A DNA stretch of 64,000 nt from Sesamum alatum (Eukaryota; Streptophyta; Magnoliopsida; Lamiales; Pedaliaceae): assembly GCA_034509735.1 (NCBI GenBank), contig JACGWO010000005.1:29728479-29792478 (forward strand). The letters run 5' to 3'. Below are positions 47,205-58,545 of this stretch, piece after piece. Below the pieces are notes generated by a model. It saw only the letters and a program-made list of their open reading frames with translations, was not told where the DNA came from and searched no databases. The position numbers and the translations under genes were made by a program. Numbering within the stretch: the first letter of the stretch is position 1; the number at the start of each line of letters is the position of its first letter.

Positions 47205-47416
47205 CGGACTTCAGGGTTGATGCAGATATTGCGAACCAGCTGAAAGCCGCAGATTCCCACAGCAACCCCCATAGCTGCAAACAGTGGATACACCTATACA
47301 TATACAAACACACACACGCAACAAAGTAAGAAAGAAATACATCAGATTAAAACAGCAGGAATATATATATCAAGAAACTGGAAAACCTCAGGCCTGATCC
47401 AGCGGCTGTGAGCCAT
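43015..47416 (-). CDS. B12D: B12D family protein (small mitochondrial membrane protein)
   Basis: Three exons on the minus strand: 47416-47387, 47293-47205 and 43165-43015, giving 89 residues, the usual B12D size. The protein starts MAHSRWIRPE. It has one membrane segment (YPLFAAMGVAVGICGFQLVR) followed by NICINPEVR, and ends with a soluble tail containing AAGVLENFAEGQKYSEH and RRPEIMPSINSFFTDPQN before TAA. The family is related to the NDUFA4/MLRQ-type subunit, is mitochondrial, and is linked to seed, senescence and low-oxygen responses in plants. Intron 1 is 93 bp. Intron 2 is 4,039 bp and holds a 2-kb foldback element and two nested MITEs. The donor of intron 2 (CG|GTAC) directly abuts a (CT)n run. 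Reading frame and splice phases fit, so the gene looks functional. Confidence 0.95.
43665..45675. mobile_element. Large foldback element in B12D intron 2
   Basis: The arms are inverted copies: 43665-44040 (CACTAATTCGATTTTTTGAT, CTAAATTTTTTATTTTTGT) against 45275-45675 (reverse complement ACTAATTCGATTTTGGTCC, CTAAATTTTTTATTTTTTT). Farther in, each arm carries about three tandem copies of a unit of about 110-125 bp. The left unit has AATAGATGATGTTTCAAATC and CAATAAGATTTTTCTT. The right unit has the inverse, TTATCTCCAAAATTATAATT. No coding sequence. The target duplication was not resolved. Confidence 0.8.
45751..46910. mobile_element. MITE in B12D intron 2, split by a Harbinger-type MITE
   Basis: Left part 45751-45973, right part 46843-46910. 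The outer ends are inverted: ATTTACGTCCAAAACTTACT, and reverse complement ATTTACGTTACATAACTTAT. Its middle has the palindromic phrase GAGCACGTGCAAATCACGTG. Removing 45974-46842 and one TAA joins GAGACTAA to ATCCGACGAG and restores symmetry with the left arm (CATCGAATTTAGTCTC). Confidence 0.7.
45974..46842. mobile_element. PIF/Harbinger (Tourist-like) MITE
   Basis: TIRs GGGAGTGTTTGCGAGAGCTT and (reverse complement of right end) GAGAGTATTTGCGAGAGCTT. A 3-bp TAA lies on both sides (45971-45973 and 46843-46845). TIR start and TAA target fit PIF/Harbinger. 869 bp, no transposase frame. Confidence 0.82.
47117..47201. repeat. (CA)n and (GA)n microsatellites at the B12D exon 2 / intron 2 border
   Basis: (AC)n at 47117-47136 and (GA)n at 47168-47201. 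On the B12D sense strand the (TC)n tract begins directly after the splice donor GTAC. Confidence 0.9.
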
Positions 47417-48279
47417 CTTCAATCTTTTCTATTTTCGGATGATAATACAATTCCAGGAGCAGAAGAGGAGAAGAAGAGTGATTGATGGGTTGACGAACGA
47501 ACGAACGCTTTGATAATGTTTATTTATTTCTTCATTATTGCTTGTGATACTTTTTTTTCACAAAGTAGCATAATTTTTTATTATTACAGTGTAGATAAGG
47601 TTCTTGGAATTGGAGAAGACGAGAGCTGATTGGCCGTTTCGTAGGGATGGTTGGTCTGCCCTGGGTCCACAGATACCCCAATGATTGATCACCACGTGTC
47701 TACCAATTCGAAGAATATGTTCTCTGTATCCATTTCATGAAGGGAGTAAATATCATTTTTGGTATTTCAATTATGACATTTATTTGAATTTAGTCCTTCA
47801 AATTTAAAAATTATCACATTTAGTTTTTACCTTTGAGAATCTTATCAAATATGGTGCTAGGTGTTAATGATTCGTTAAAAACTAATAGTGGCGCCAAATA
47901 CTGAAATAAAAATTGAAAGACATGCATGCACATCAAAGGAATTGAACCATAATCGATACCATAGGAGGGTACTATGATACCACTACAGCACATGCACTTC
48001 ATTACTTTTTTATTCACTAAAATTATTATATAACTTGAGAAATTAAAAATCATTTCCTAGAAGTAAAAATGATCTCATCGTTAAGAACATATATACCGAA
48101 GTTAATTAATTATATCAATAATTTTAAATTAAACTATGATACGAGAAAAAAGTTGCTCGTTAGAGAAGGTCCAACCAGAGATCTCTGGGTCCTGGTTCTT
48201 GCAAGCTCTACAATAGAAAGTTGCAAAAAAAATTACTAGCACTCTAATGCTCATGTCAACATGAGAATAAAAAAAATAA
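47417..48279. other. B12D upstream region, no gene seen
   Basis: The first 200 bases before the ATG (minus strand) are the likely 5' UTR and promoter. GAACGAACGAACG at 47494-47506 is a short tandem. The rest is AT-rich; 47745-48060 holds a phrase pair (TTGAATTTAGTCCTTCAAAT) typical of MITE ends but without a partner. Confidence 0.45.
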
Positions 48280-48559
48280 GGGATAATTATATTTACACCC
48301 CGTGATCTATAATTTATTTACACAAACTACCCTTACTTTTTGCATAATTAAAGAAACTACCCTTAACAGTAAAAAAAATAGGGGTAATTTGTGTAATAAT
48401 GTCGATACTTTGGGGGTGTAAGTATGATTTTCTAAAAAGTAGGGGTGGTTTGTGTAAATGATGTTTACATTTCTAGTAGGTGTATGTATAATTATTCAAA
48501 AAGTAGGGGTGATTTGTATAAACAAACCATAAATTAGGGGGTATAAATGTAATTATCCC
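48280..48559. repeat. MITE with GGGATAATTA ends, copy 1
   Basis: Left end GGGATAATTATATTTACACC, right end reverse complement GGGATAATTACATTTATACC. The interior repeats GTAGGGGTGGTTTGTGTAAA-type phrases in both directions. A related element is at 63622-63845. Confidence 0.75.
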
Positions 48560-49311
48560 AAAATATAACTGTGCGTAATCGAGAAATAACATAACAATAG
48601 AACAATACCAAGCCAACGTGTGCTTGGATTTCTTGTCAGGGGGCTTTTGGGCCCCTTGTTGGGCCTTTGTAGTTTTAGGGATATCAAAATAATTATTTTA
48701 AAGAGATAAATATTATGATATAAAGAGATCAATTATTATTTTATAATATATAACTAAAATATTATATTTCAGTATAAATTATATATAAAGAGATAAAAAT
48801 TATTTTATAATATATAATTAAACTTAGGCATTACCAGAAATTATAATTAAAATAAATTATTATTTTGTAATGAATTAAATGTTTATCAAAAATATGTAAA
48901 TAGTCTTAATTTAAAATAAGTACTTTAAAGAGAAAAATAATAAATTATTATTATACATAGAGATAAATTATTATTTTATATAATTAAAATAATATATCAT
49001 TATATATATTATTTTATAATATATAATTAATTTAAGCATAGCCAGAATTTCATAATTAATATAATTAATTGTTATATATGAATAATATATTATTTTAAAT
49101 AGATAAATAATAAATTATTTAGGGAACGGTCTATAATTTATTATTTATATCATTAGAATACTTATTTTAATTTAAAATTATTGATATTTCATTTCACCCC
49201 AGGAGACTCGAGTTCGATTCCCGACAATGGAAATCTTATGAAGTCAGAATAGTCATTTGAAGAAATATGATATTTGAACTAATTGTCACAGTTACACAAA
49301 GTCTCAAAGTT
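48560..49311. other. AT-rich intergenic DNA
   Basis: Very AT-rich, with loose repeats of AGATAAATTATTATTTTATA. A tRNA-like T-arm phrase GAGTTCGATTCCCGA at 49209-49223 has no matching acceptor or anticodon arm. Confidence 0.5.
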
Positions 49312-49383
49312 GTTGCTGTGGTGTAGTGGTTATCACGTTAGTCTTACACACTAAAGGTCCCCAGTTCGATCCTGGGCAGCAAC
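49312..49383 (+). tRNA. trnV-UAC: tRNA-Val, anticodon UAC
   Basis: 72 nt. The acceptor arms GTTGCTG and CAGCAAC pair perfectly. The D-arm is GTGTAGTGGTTATCAC. The anticodon arm TTAGT-CTTACAC-ACTAA gives anticodon TAC. The T-arm is CCCAG-TTCGATC-CTGGG. Internal Pol III boxes are intact and no intron is present. The transcript would be a nuclear cytosolic tRNA reading GUA. It is not flanked by a SINE body or A tail. Confidence 0.93.
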
Positions 49384-52105
49384 AAATCTATTTTCGATCT
49401 TTTAAATGCTAACTTGATGTTTAATTCTCCATTTTGTCAATATTTGTTGGTTTAGTTGGTAAGGACAAGTCATTTTCAATTTGAAATACTTCCTTATCCT
49501 CCCATTTCACAAAAAAATTATCTTCCATTCAAATTATGTAGAGGGAATGGATTTTTGGTTGAAAACCCACAAAATTATGTTTGATTATCATCTTTCCAGT
49601 CATGAGCAGAAGCTATCAAATGAAAGAAGCAAACAAGAAAATTTTTGCCACATGAAACTCTTTTTTGCAAGTCTGATTTGAGCTTCTGGAAATGACGTCG
49701 TGTAAAGAAAATAATTCGGGAATGAGGTTCCGTGCATGTCCAAATGATGGGGTAATTAAATATTGTTTTTCACTCTTTTTTTTAATTTTAATTTTAAATT
49801 CTATTACTATTTGTAGATCCGCCTGTCCCCACCCCCAATAATAGGCAATTGATTCATGAGGGCAAAGGAAGAACCTGCCAACACCGACGAAAAGTCAAAA
49901 TCATAATCATAACTGTGCACCGGCTATTAGTCACAATTATAGAACAACTATTAGTCGTTGTTTTAGCAAGCGAGACCAAAACACATCATAGCTAAAAGTC
50001 ATTGCAAGTGTTTCGGCTATGGCTAAGAATTATAATACATACTTTGGCCATAGCTAAAACAATGACAAATATTTACTTGTTAAGCCTTTTTTTTTAACAA
50101 GAAATAATAAAAGTACAAGTTCCCTTAAAAACGATATGTACAAAACAAATAAATGTTTAGTATTTTAATTTAGATGCTTGATAATTATATTTTCCAACTC
50201 AAAAAAAAAAAAATTATAAAAGGAAGTTTGTGCTTACCTTATATAAATCTATTATATATGTTTCGTCGGCATATGCTTGATACTATATATATTATCTATA
50301 AATAATTTCTAAAACTGTCCATAGTCAGAGTGTCGGCCGGATCTTGAGCTTCGTCTTCATAAATACACTCGGCCACGTTTACTTCGGTCTCTCACCGACC
50401 GGAAATGGCACAGCAGGCCTGCTCCTTGAAACCAGGCCTGTGGGACCTTGGACACGTAATGGATCTTGAAGTAAAAGAATTAGTTTTAAGTTAAAAATCA
50501 TAAAATGTAATAGATAGTCTTTTTGATTTGGATTATTGCTTTTGAAAAGATTGTCCGTTTGTGTATTTTTTAGATTTTACGAAATTCTATTGAATAGTAA
50601 TGTAAAATTTAGCTCTTAATTCATGATTTATTTGAAGATTTTAAACAAATCAAAACTTTGAAAATCTTACTGTACTTGTTTCGTTTATATATAATTGATT
50701 AAACTTCAAACTTGTGTTTTTCCTGTGGTAGTTTAATATATTTTAAGTAATTTATTGCCATTTTTTATTAACATTTTTAACCATACCAAATAATATATTG
50801 TTCAAAGGAAATTTCTTCATTAATCTATCATATGCAATTAAAATAAACATACACTAAGTAAATATTTTTTTATAAGCACTGAGAATTTACAAAAAAAAAA
50901 AAAATACTTGAATTATGCAAAATATCAAGTCATAACTTATGTCTACTTATCATGAAAATATTATAAATAAATAACTAATGAAATACAACTAGTAAGTTCA
51001 ATTAAGAAATTGTAACATGTTTTATTGTAATTACTAATATACTTAATTTATTGTATTACATAAACAATAACTTTGATATTAATAATCTATTTGTCCAATT
51101 CAATATGTCCTTTTGTAATGACTTTAGCTATATAATTATTACTTACTTTGTTTACAAGAAAATAAAGTTTATTTTGACTCTTAGCAGACCTTGGATAAAT
51201 TTATGATGGCTATATATATAAATATTGAAAAATAAAATAAAATAAAGAAGACTAATAAGTATGATTGGTCAATTGTGTTTCATATTAAATTTTAAATGGC
51301 GCCAAGTTTATAACTCTTACATCTCTCTTAATAGGGCAAAGCCTAGAGAGACGTGGATGTAACTTAATTACTTTGTAGCTTATAAAACAAATAATTTAAT
51401 GGGACATGTTTCGAGTACGTCAATATTTGAAAAGAGTATGAGTTTTTAACATGGTTTATTTATATTTTTATTATAAAAAAAAATAAAAATTACACGTGTA
51501 TCGTGAAATCAGTACACGTTGTAAAAAATTTTTTTTTTGTTGGGTCGCCGGCTGGGCCAGCGACCTACGGGTGAAGCCAGATATATCAAGTGTTACTTAT
51601 CGCACGTAATAAGGATATATAAACATGAGAAATATTGTCATTTGAACAATCTCCTAGATTTTAAAATAGTTATCCTACTCCAAGTCTCCAAGATTTTTCG
51701 CTATTTTAAAGTTGTTTGCTAAAAATACTACTTTAGTGAATTCATTGCTAATATCTGATAATTCAGTTCTGGCAAAGATTATAATAGAAAGAAAATTTGA
51801 TACCAAGTTTCATCTGCAAAAGAATTCGAAAGTAATAAAATTTGAGATGGTAAGAAATAATCATAATACTTTTTTATGATTATTTTGTAAATTAATTACT
51901 TCAGGACGAAAAATTTGCTTTTTTTCTCTTTTCTTTTCACTGGGAGGAGAGAGGGATCGAAAGAGCACTTTTCAACTTCAGAAGACATCTCCTTGATTTA
52001 TAGGTAAACGGAACATAGATTCTTGTGCGTGCTATGGGTTGAGTACTTGAGATGTTTAAATATAGTAAACATACCATAACACATTAATTTCCATGAGAAT
52101 GAAAA
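49384..52105. other. Intergenic, no gene supported
   Basis: AT-rich. At 49890-50070 short phrases (GGCTATTAGTC, TAGCTAAAAGTCATTGCAAG) recur in both directions, resembling decayed subterminal repeats of a CACTA or hAT element. At 50400-50470 a short frame after a TATA-like ATAAATA cannot be tied to a gene. At 51540-51580 there is a small GC-rich patch (GGGTCGCCGGCTGGGCCAGC). Confidence 0.5.
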
Positions 52106-53216
52106 GGGTTAATTTCACTTTTTATACTCTTCAAAGTATACTCCTTTTTCAATTACAATACCTCATATTTTCAAATCATCAGATTTTGTATCCGAAATTT
52201 TTAGTTTTCATCCATCTGAGTACCCTCCGTCAGGTTGACCGTTAAAATAAATTTAAACATGTGATGTGTGAATACATTTATTTAAAATAAAAAAATATTT
52301 TTTTTAATTAATTTTAGAATTTTAAAAAATTCAAATGTTTTTACTTAATTTTTAAGAAAATAAAAAATCTCTTAAAAATTACATATATATATATATGTGT
52401 GTATATATATATATTACATAATATATATATAAATATTTTGGTGGCCACGACCATTTGGGCGACCGAGATCGTGCCCAGACTATTCTGGGCGACGCCGCAC
52501 TACAAGAAAATAACTTAATAGCAATGAAAAAAAATTATTGCTGAAATCAACATCGAGCTAATTAGCAAGTAGAATTCTCGTTGCTAATCTACACTACTTA
52601 ATATATATTTTAAATAATTTATTGCCAAAATTTGTTAGCAAGAAAATTTCGTTGTTAAGTTCAATAACAAGTAAATTTGTTGGATTAGCAATGAGAATTT
52701 TACTTTCTAGTTAGCTCGACGTTGATTCTTTTTTCGTTGCTATTGGGCGTTTTTCTTGTAGTATCGTCGGCAACGTTCAGCCATAGCCGCCATCATATAT
52801 ACACATATATAATATGTATATAGTTATATATATATATATGCAAATTTTTATTTTCTTAAAAATTAAGTAATTTTCATTTTTTTGAAATCTAAAACTCATA
52901 ATTTTTTATTTTATTTTACATAAATGTAATGCCACGTCACATGTTATTTATTTTAATTAGAGCTATGTAATTTACATGTCATGAATATTAATTGACATTA
53001 TCACTTCCCCCATACACTATCAATTATTTTTTATGCATATAAATTAATTTTCGCTCAAAAATTACGTTGACCATTTGTTTTAACGGTGAACTTAATCATG
53101 GGTACTCAGGCAGATGAAAATTAAAATCTTTGGGTATTAAGTCTGATGACTTGAAAATGTGGAATACTGAAACTAAAAAAAAGGGTATACTTTAACTATA
53201 AAAAGTGAAATTACCA
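52106..53216. mobile_element. Foldback element, arms about 300-350 bp
   Basis: Left GGGTTAATTTCACTTTTTAT, right reverse complement GTGGTAATTTCACTTTTTAT. The arms remain alike inward (left ATTTTCAAATCATCAGATTT, right reverse complement ATTTTCAAGTCATCAGACTT). The centre has TA/TG microsatellites and a GC-rich patch (GGGCGACCGAGATCGTGCCC), and is split by a small CACTA-type MITE. No coding sequence. Confidence 0.75.
52498..52763. mobile_element. CACTA-type MITE, nearly perfect palindrome
   Basis: Left end CACTACAAGAAAATAACTTA, right end reverse complement TACTACAAGAAAAACGCCCA (first base mutated). The two halves match inward (ATCAACATCGAGCTAATTAG against ATCAACGTCGAGCTAACTAG). The 3-bp flanks are CCG and TCG. 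266 bp, non-coding; it would fold into one long hairpin. Confidence 0.82.
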
Positions 53217-53849
53217 CGTATTCATTCCTTTTTTTTTTTTTTTCCCCACAAGAGTTGAAACACATAGGGCTTAAAACTCTTTACGAATGCTGAAGATAAA
53301 CTCATAAATTTACTCAAGAACAAAGCTTTAAATTTCCACGTAACATGGGTTGGGATGGTTTTTTTTTTTTTTCCCCGAAATGGGTTGAGATGTTTAAGTA
53401 TAGGAAAAAATGGTTGTTTTGGCTTCATAATCAGTTGATGTTTGATATAATATTTATGGCTCCTCATTGATTTCGTAAATACTTATTAAGCATAATTATA
53501 TATTTTTATTTTGGTTACTGCTATATCATGCAAGTTACATTAACGTGATTACAAAAATTGATCACAAGTATTCTACGAATAATCCTAAACGAAAAAATTT
53601 GAGCAACATTTACTTTTTACTTGCTATACTAGTCCATGTGGCACGCCGTCCTACGTACATATAATAAATAATATTTTTATAATATATTATAAATAAGAAA
53701 AAAATATATATATAAACAACCACATCACATTATAAAAGAAAAAAAAAACAAAATTAGGTTTTTACGTCACATTGGCATAGAAAATTGGTATTTGGGGTGT
53801 AAGTAACCGCTTAAATTGATGTACAATAATTATAACCTTATAATGGAAT
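53217..53849. other. Intergenic, AT-rich
   Basis: Two T runs (53227-53241, 53358-53372), each followed by CCCC, give a weak repeat. No gene or RNA seen. It ends with the target duplication TAATGGAAT at 53841-53849. Confidence 0.5.
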
Positions 53850-55309
53850 GGAAAAAAAAAAAAATAGTCCATTAACTTGGTTCTCGTTCAATTTTAGTAC
53901 ACTAACTTTTATAGTTTTCAATTTTATACACTATGTTGTAAATTTTCTTCAACTAAGTCCAATTGAAGATTTTTATTCCAATTTTTCGGTCAATTGAATG
54001 AAATTTGATGATGTAGCCAAGTGTTGCTTACGTGTCCGGCGAAATTAAGCACATCAGCACGTGACGTGGTTAAAATTAAAAGTAGCAAATGATGTGGCAA
54101 AAGATTGCTTACAACATGATTTATTTATATATAAATATAATTAAAATAAAATTATTATATAATAAAAATTAAAAAAAATCCCTACCCAGCCAACCCCCCT
54201 CCCCCGCCATCCCCCCACCCTCCATCCACCTGCGTCGCCCTCCGTCCCCCATAGAAGGGGGTGGCGTCGCCCCCTAACACCACTAGGCAACCGCAGTCGC
54301 CCAATTGTGCGCTGGCCGACGGCTTGCCCAGTGCACCTAGGGGGCGACATGCCATCACCCCCCTCTACTTGGGGGCCGACGCGCCGACGCCACCCTCTAC
54401 TAGGGGCGGCGTAGTCCCCTACTATGGCGGGGGTGGGAGGGAGGGTTGGGTGGGTAGGGAATATTTCTTTTTTTAAATTTGTATTATATAATAATTTTAT
54501 TTTAATTATATATATTATAAAATATTTATAGTTATAAGTAACATTTATAAAATATGTATTATTATATATATTTTAAAAATATTTATATTATTTATTTTTT
54601 ATAAAATAAAGTTTATGTATTTTCAATTTTATAATTAAATAATATAATTATTTATAACAAAATAAAATTATTTATAGTTATCTATAATTTTATGTATATT
54701 TTTATCTATACAATCTATAATTATTTATAAAATAATAATTTTATGTATTTATTATAAAATAATAATTCATTTTTATAATCTATAAGTATTTATAAAATAA
54801 TTATTTATAATTATCTATAATTTTAGTTTATCTTTTTTAATTGTATCGATAATATATTTAAATAGATTTTTTTAAAAGCTGGTATATTGAGTTATATATT
54901 TTATTTTAATTTATTAATACCTTTTAAAATGTGTAAGATTATTTATTACATGTATGCAAGGAACGACTTGTCACGAAAGTTATTATAAAATATAAATTCA
55001 AAGCTTGTTTGTATGTAGTTTGATATATATTTTTTTTTTTTCTGTAAGTGCTTATGTGGCAGAGAAGAGACAAAAAAAATGTCTACCTCAAGTGCCAAGT
55101 CATTCTTTAGTGCCACATGAATAAAAAAATCGCCACTTCGATAGCATGTGCAGTGCACATGCTATTTTCCGGCTACAAAAGCAAAATCCGGCCACTGGTG
55201 GATTTAAGTGAAACAAAATCACAACATAGTATATAAAATTGAAAACTATCAAAGTTAGTGGACTAAAATTGAACAAGAACCAAGTTAACGGACTATTTTT
55301 TTTTTTCCC
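53850..55309. mobile_element. Mutator-like foldback element with GC-rich core
   Basis: Ends GGAAAAAAAAAAAAATAGTC and (reverse complement) GGGAAAAAAAAAAATAGTCC. The TIRs run inward for about 100 bp (AACTTGGTTCT(C/T)GTTCAATT). A perfect 9-bp target duplication TAATGGAAT flanks it (53841-53849, 55310-55318), the mark of Mutator-type transposition. A GC-rich palindromic core (54175-54465) lies in otherwise AT-rich DNA. 1,460 bp, no transposase. Confidence 0.88.
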
Positions 55310-55683
55310 TAATGGAATAAAACAATAAGAGACACATCCCAAAATCAATCTTATTTTGGTGATATATATTTGTCATATATATTACTATTTGAATTTATGT
55401 TGAGGTTGTTTATAAATTTTATATTTGATTCTTTTCTTTTTTTCATTGATTTCATGAAAATATTGATATGTGGATACAATGTTGGTAAATATTTCACATT
55501 TCGATACAATGTTAGTAATTATTTGATATTTTCATACAATGTTAGTAAATCCAAGTCCATTCATGTCGATTCACGATTTCAAAATCATGTTTTAATACGT
55601 GAGTTCTTCGTTCACCCAACTTCTTATACATGAATTTGTGTCTGTCCACGTAAGTACTCAAATACACCTCCTCCCACAATAAT
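55310..55683. other. Intergenic, AT-rich
   Basis: Short tandem phrase ATACAATGTTAGTAA-like at 55477-55551 (three copies of about 38-40 bp). No gene seen. Confidence 0.5.
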
Positions 55684-56063
55684 GGGGTAATTTTTTTTTT
55701 TTTTTTGTTCCGTAAGATTAGGACATTATTTGTTTTAGTACCACAACTTCGGTAGGTGGCTATTTTAGTCCCATAAAACATGTTCTTCAGTTTTTTTGGT
55801 CCCAAAATGTCATGTGCAACTTAGGTGGGTGGCTGTTTTAGTCCCATAAAACACGTTTTTCAATTTTTTTGGTTCCAAATGTAGGTGGTTGCTTTCGTCT
55901 CATAAAACACATTTTTCAGCTTTTTTGATCCCAAAATGTCATGTGTTGGCACCAAAAGAACTGAAAAATGTATTTTATGGGACTAAAACAGTCACCTACC
56001 TAAGTTGTGGTACCAAAACAAATAATGTCATAATCTTATAGGACCAAAAAAGCATTTTGCCCC
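55684..56063. mobile_element. Mutator-type MITE with 8-bp target duplication
   Basis: Ends GGGGTAATTTTTTTT and (reverse complement) GGGGCAAAATGCTTTTTTGG. The target duplication is ACAATAAT (55676-55683, 56064-56071). Inner arms match (GACATTATTTGTTTTAGTAC against GACATTATTTGTTTTGGTAC). The interior has three copies of a phrase with TAGTCCCATAAAACA. Confidence 0.83.
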
Positions 56064-56969
56064 ACAATAATGTGAGGGTTTTTCATTCACCCATCTTTTG
56101 TCTACTATTTGTGGACATACGCTCTTCAACCAGCAACTTGCAAAACTTATTTTTGGTGGTGCAAGAATCTTGGTATGAACCCTAGCTTTCATTTACCCTA
56201 ATATAGCCGCTTTTTTCCCACCAAAACAACCCATCATGTGGACTTACTAACGCCCACATGACTTCTCCAAAATCTTGAACAGAAAAGTCATGTGGAACTA
56301 ATATTAATTGAAAAATTTGTAAACGTATGATGCAATGTGAGAAAAGTGTTGTAATAAATTGGACTAAACTAAAAACAAGCTTAATATATAAGATCAAAAA
56401 TATTGATTTTTCCCCTTATGTGCCATTAGTTCTAGACATTTGGAGGGAAGTTAATACCCCTTTTACATTTCCTGCCACAAATAGAACGGACAAAACATCA
56501 ACTATTATATGCAAAATGTCAAAAATTTTCCTTCAAAATGTTTAAATCTAATGCCACATAACCTATCACATCCAAAATTGGCGTCCAATTGGCAAAAAAA
56601 AAAAAAAAAAAAATCCCGATTTCCCTAAGATCCGCAATTGCTCTGGTGTATTTATGGTATCTGTACGTGAAGAAATCTTGTACTTTCAATAAGACGACGT
56701 CCTGTCTAATTTTAAACAAACCCCACAAATTGATGATAAATAGCGAAAGGAACAGGTTGCAAGAACAACATCAAAGAACTAAAATTTACATAAGAAATAT
56801 AACAATCCGTCGTGGAATATAGCATAGAGATGGGAACATTGGGAAGGATACAATACAAACAAATACCATATTAAACTATATATTTGTGGAAAATTCATAC
56901 TCAAATCAGATTTGAGCGAACCCAATCAATCACACAACAAGTATGATACATTTGTCATGTGATTGGTCA
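56064..56969. other. Intergenic and 3' flank of the broken membrane-protein gene
   Basis: No gene supported. An A run at 56594-56612 is a homopolymer. Confidence 0.5.
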
Positions 56970-58545
56970 TCAAATTAACGATTTCTCCTCCTCTTTGACT
57001 TCAGAGGTTGGGTTCAATGTGTTTCCGCCATTTCCATGATCTCTAGCTTTTCTCAGGGCCGTCCTGAGGCCTAACAAGATGAGTATGTTGGAGAGACTGA
57101 GCAGTGAATCAGCTCCGCCATGCAACCAGTCGACATTGGACAATGATTTCCCATAATGCAACTTTGCTGTCCCAAAAAAGAAATTAATTCAGAAATTGAT
57201 ATATATGTAGGTATTTTTCACGTAACAAGTAGTCATGATATGTCTGATTATTGCAGAAAATTACCGTAAATTCCTGCGGGTACTGCGAAGTGGGGGCAAT
57301 ATGGCAAAGACAGATGAGAAAGAGTTAGTACAGGATTGATCAGACACCATATGATGTTTATAAATAGTTTTAAGATCAATTCTAGAACATAAACATGAAT
57401 GATTATTAACTAGTATTTAACACGGTTAATTGCATTTTACCCCCTTCTAAAAATACTAATACGACAAAAACTTAAAGGGACGACGCGATTTTACAATTTT
57501 TTGAAAAAGAAAACTCACTATTTGTGCAGAGGCAAAATCAATCACTCACCTGCACCACCAACAAAAACAAGCAAGAAGTAGAATCCAAAGAGAGTGAGTC
57601 TTGGCGCAGACTTGGAGTTAGTGATGAAATACAAGAAACCCAAATATGGAAACAAAGACTAGCCGAAGAGCGTTCCGGCAATTCTCTCCGCATCAATACT
57701 ACTCATTGGCAAAACAAACCCATTACAGACAATCCCTTTTCCCTTACTGTTCCTGTACATTGATTTTCGGGTAAAATGCAATTTGCCCTCCTGTGTTATG
57801 TAAAAAGAGCAAAAAACCCGTTGTGTTATAAAAAAGAGCAAAAAACTCCCTCGTGTTACAAAAAATGAAGCACACTGCCCTCTGGAGTAAAAAAGCGTGG
57901 AATTGAAGGTAAAATGTCCAATATATCCCTCCTTATAATGAAATATGCTGACTGCGTTGACCCATTAGAAATTAGGGTTTTTTCATTTCTGAAAGAGAGA
58001 GGCGATCCAGAACTTGTGTCTCTTCACCGTACGTGCGATTTGGCAAAAATCTGAAGGTTTTACCGTTGAATCTTGCTAAAAATTATTTTACAAGGTACCA
58101 TTTTACTTTCAGGAACTTTTTTGTTAATTTTTATGGTTTATTTTTGTGTTTTTTAATGAAAATGGCGAACACCACTTCGACGTTTTGTAGTGAACACGAG
58201 GGATTTATACAACGGGAATCTTGTGAAGGTAATACGACCGTGTTAAGGTAAGATTCCGTATGTTTTTTATATATGTTTTGATCGATTTTTGTTGATTTTA
58301 ATAAAGTATGTTTGGATTATTTCTAGGGTTTCTGTACGTTGGACCACTCCAGTGCAGATTACCAAAATTTTAGTAATATTTTTATTAGAAAAGGTGAGAG
58401 CCCTAGTTTTTTTAAATATTTTTTGTCCTCTTTTGTTATGGGTACTGATTTTTTTTATCTTTTGTAGTGATATTGTGGTGATTCTGGTGGTGGATCCAGA
58501 GAGTGGGGCTCGAAAAGTGTGTTGTTGACTTCTACTGGTGCTGCA

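Noticed and set aside
47009..47329. Plus-strand frame across the B12D exon 2 region
   Set aside because: Antisense shadow of B12D exon 2 and of the microsatellites.
49195..49235. Second tRNA next to tRNA-Val
   Set aside because: Only a T-arm-like phrase; no acceptor, D or anticodon arm.
50400..50475. First exon of a small gene (ATG at 50405, possible donor GTAAAAG)
   Set aside because: The short frame starting MAQQACSLKPGLWDLGHVMD has a TATA-like element upstream, but no second exon or known family could be found.
54141..54476. Gly/Pro-rich frames in the GC-rich core of the foldback element
   Set aside because: Present on both strands because the core is palindromic and GC-rich; no gene evidence.
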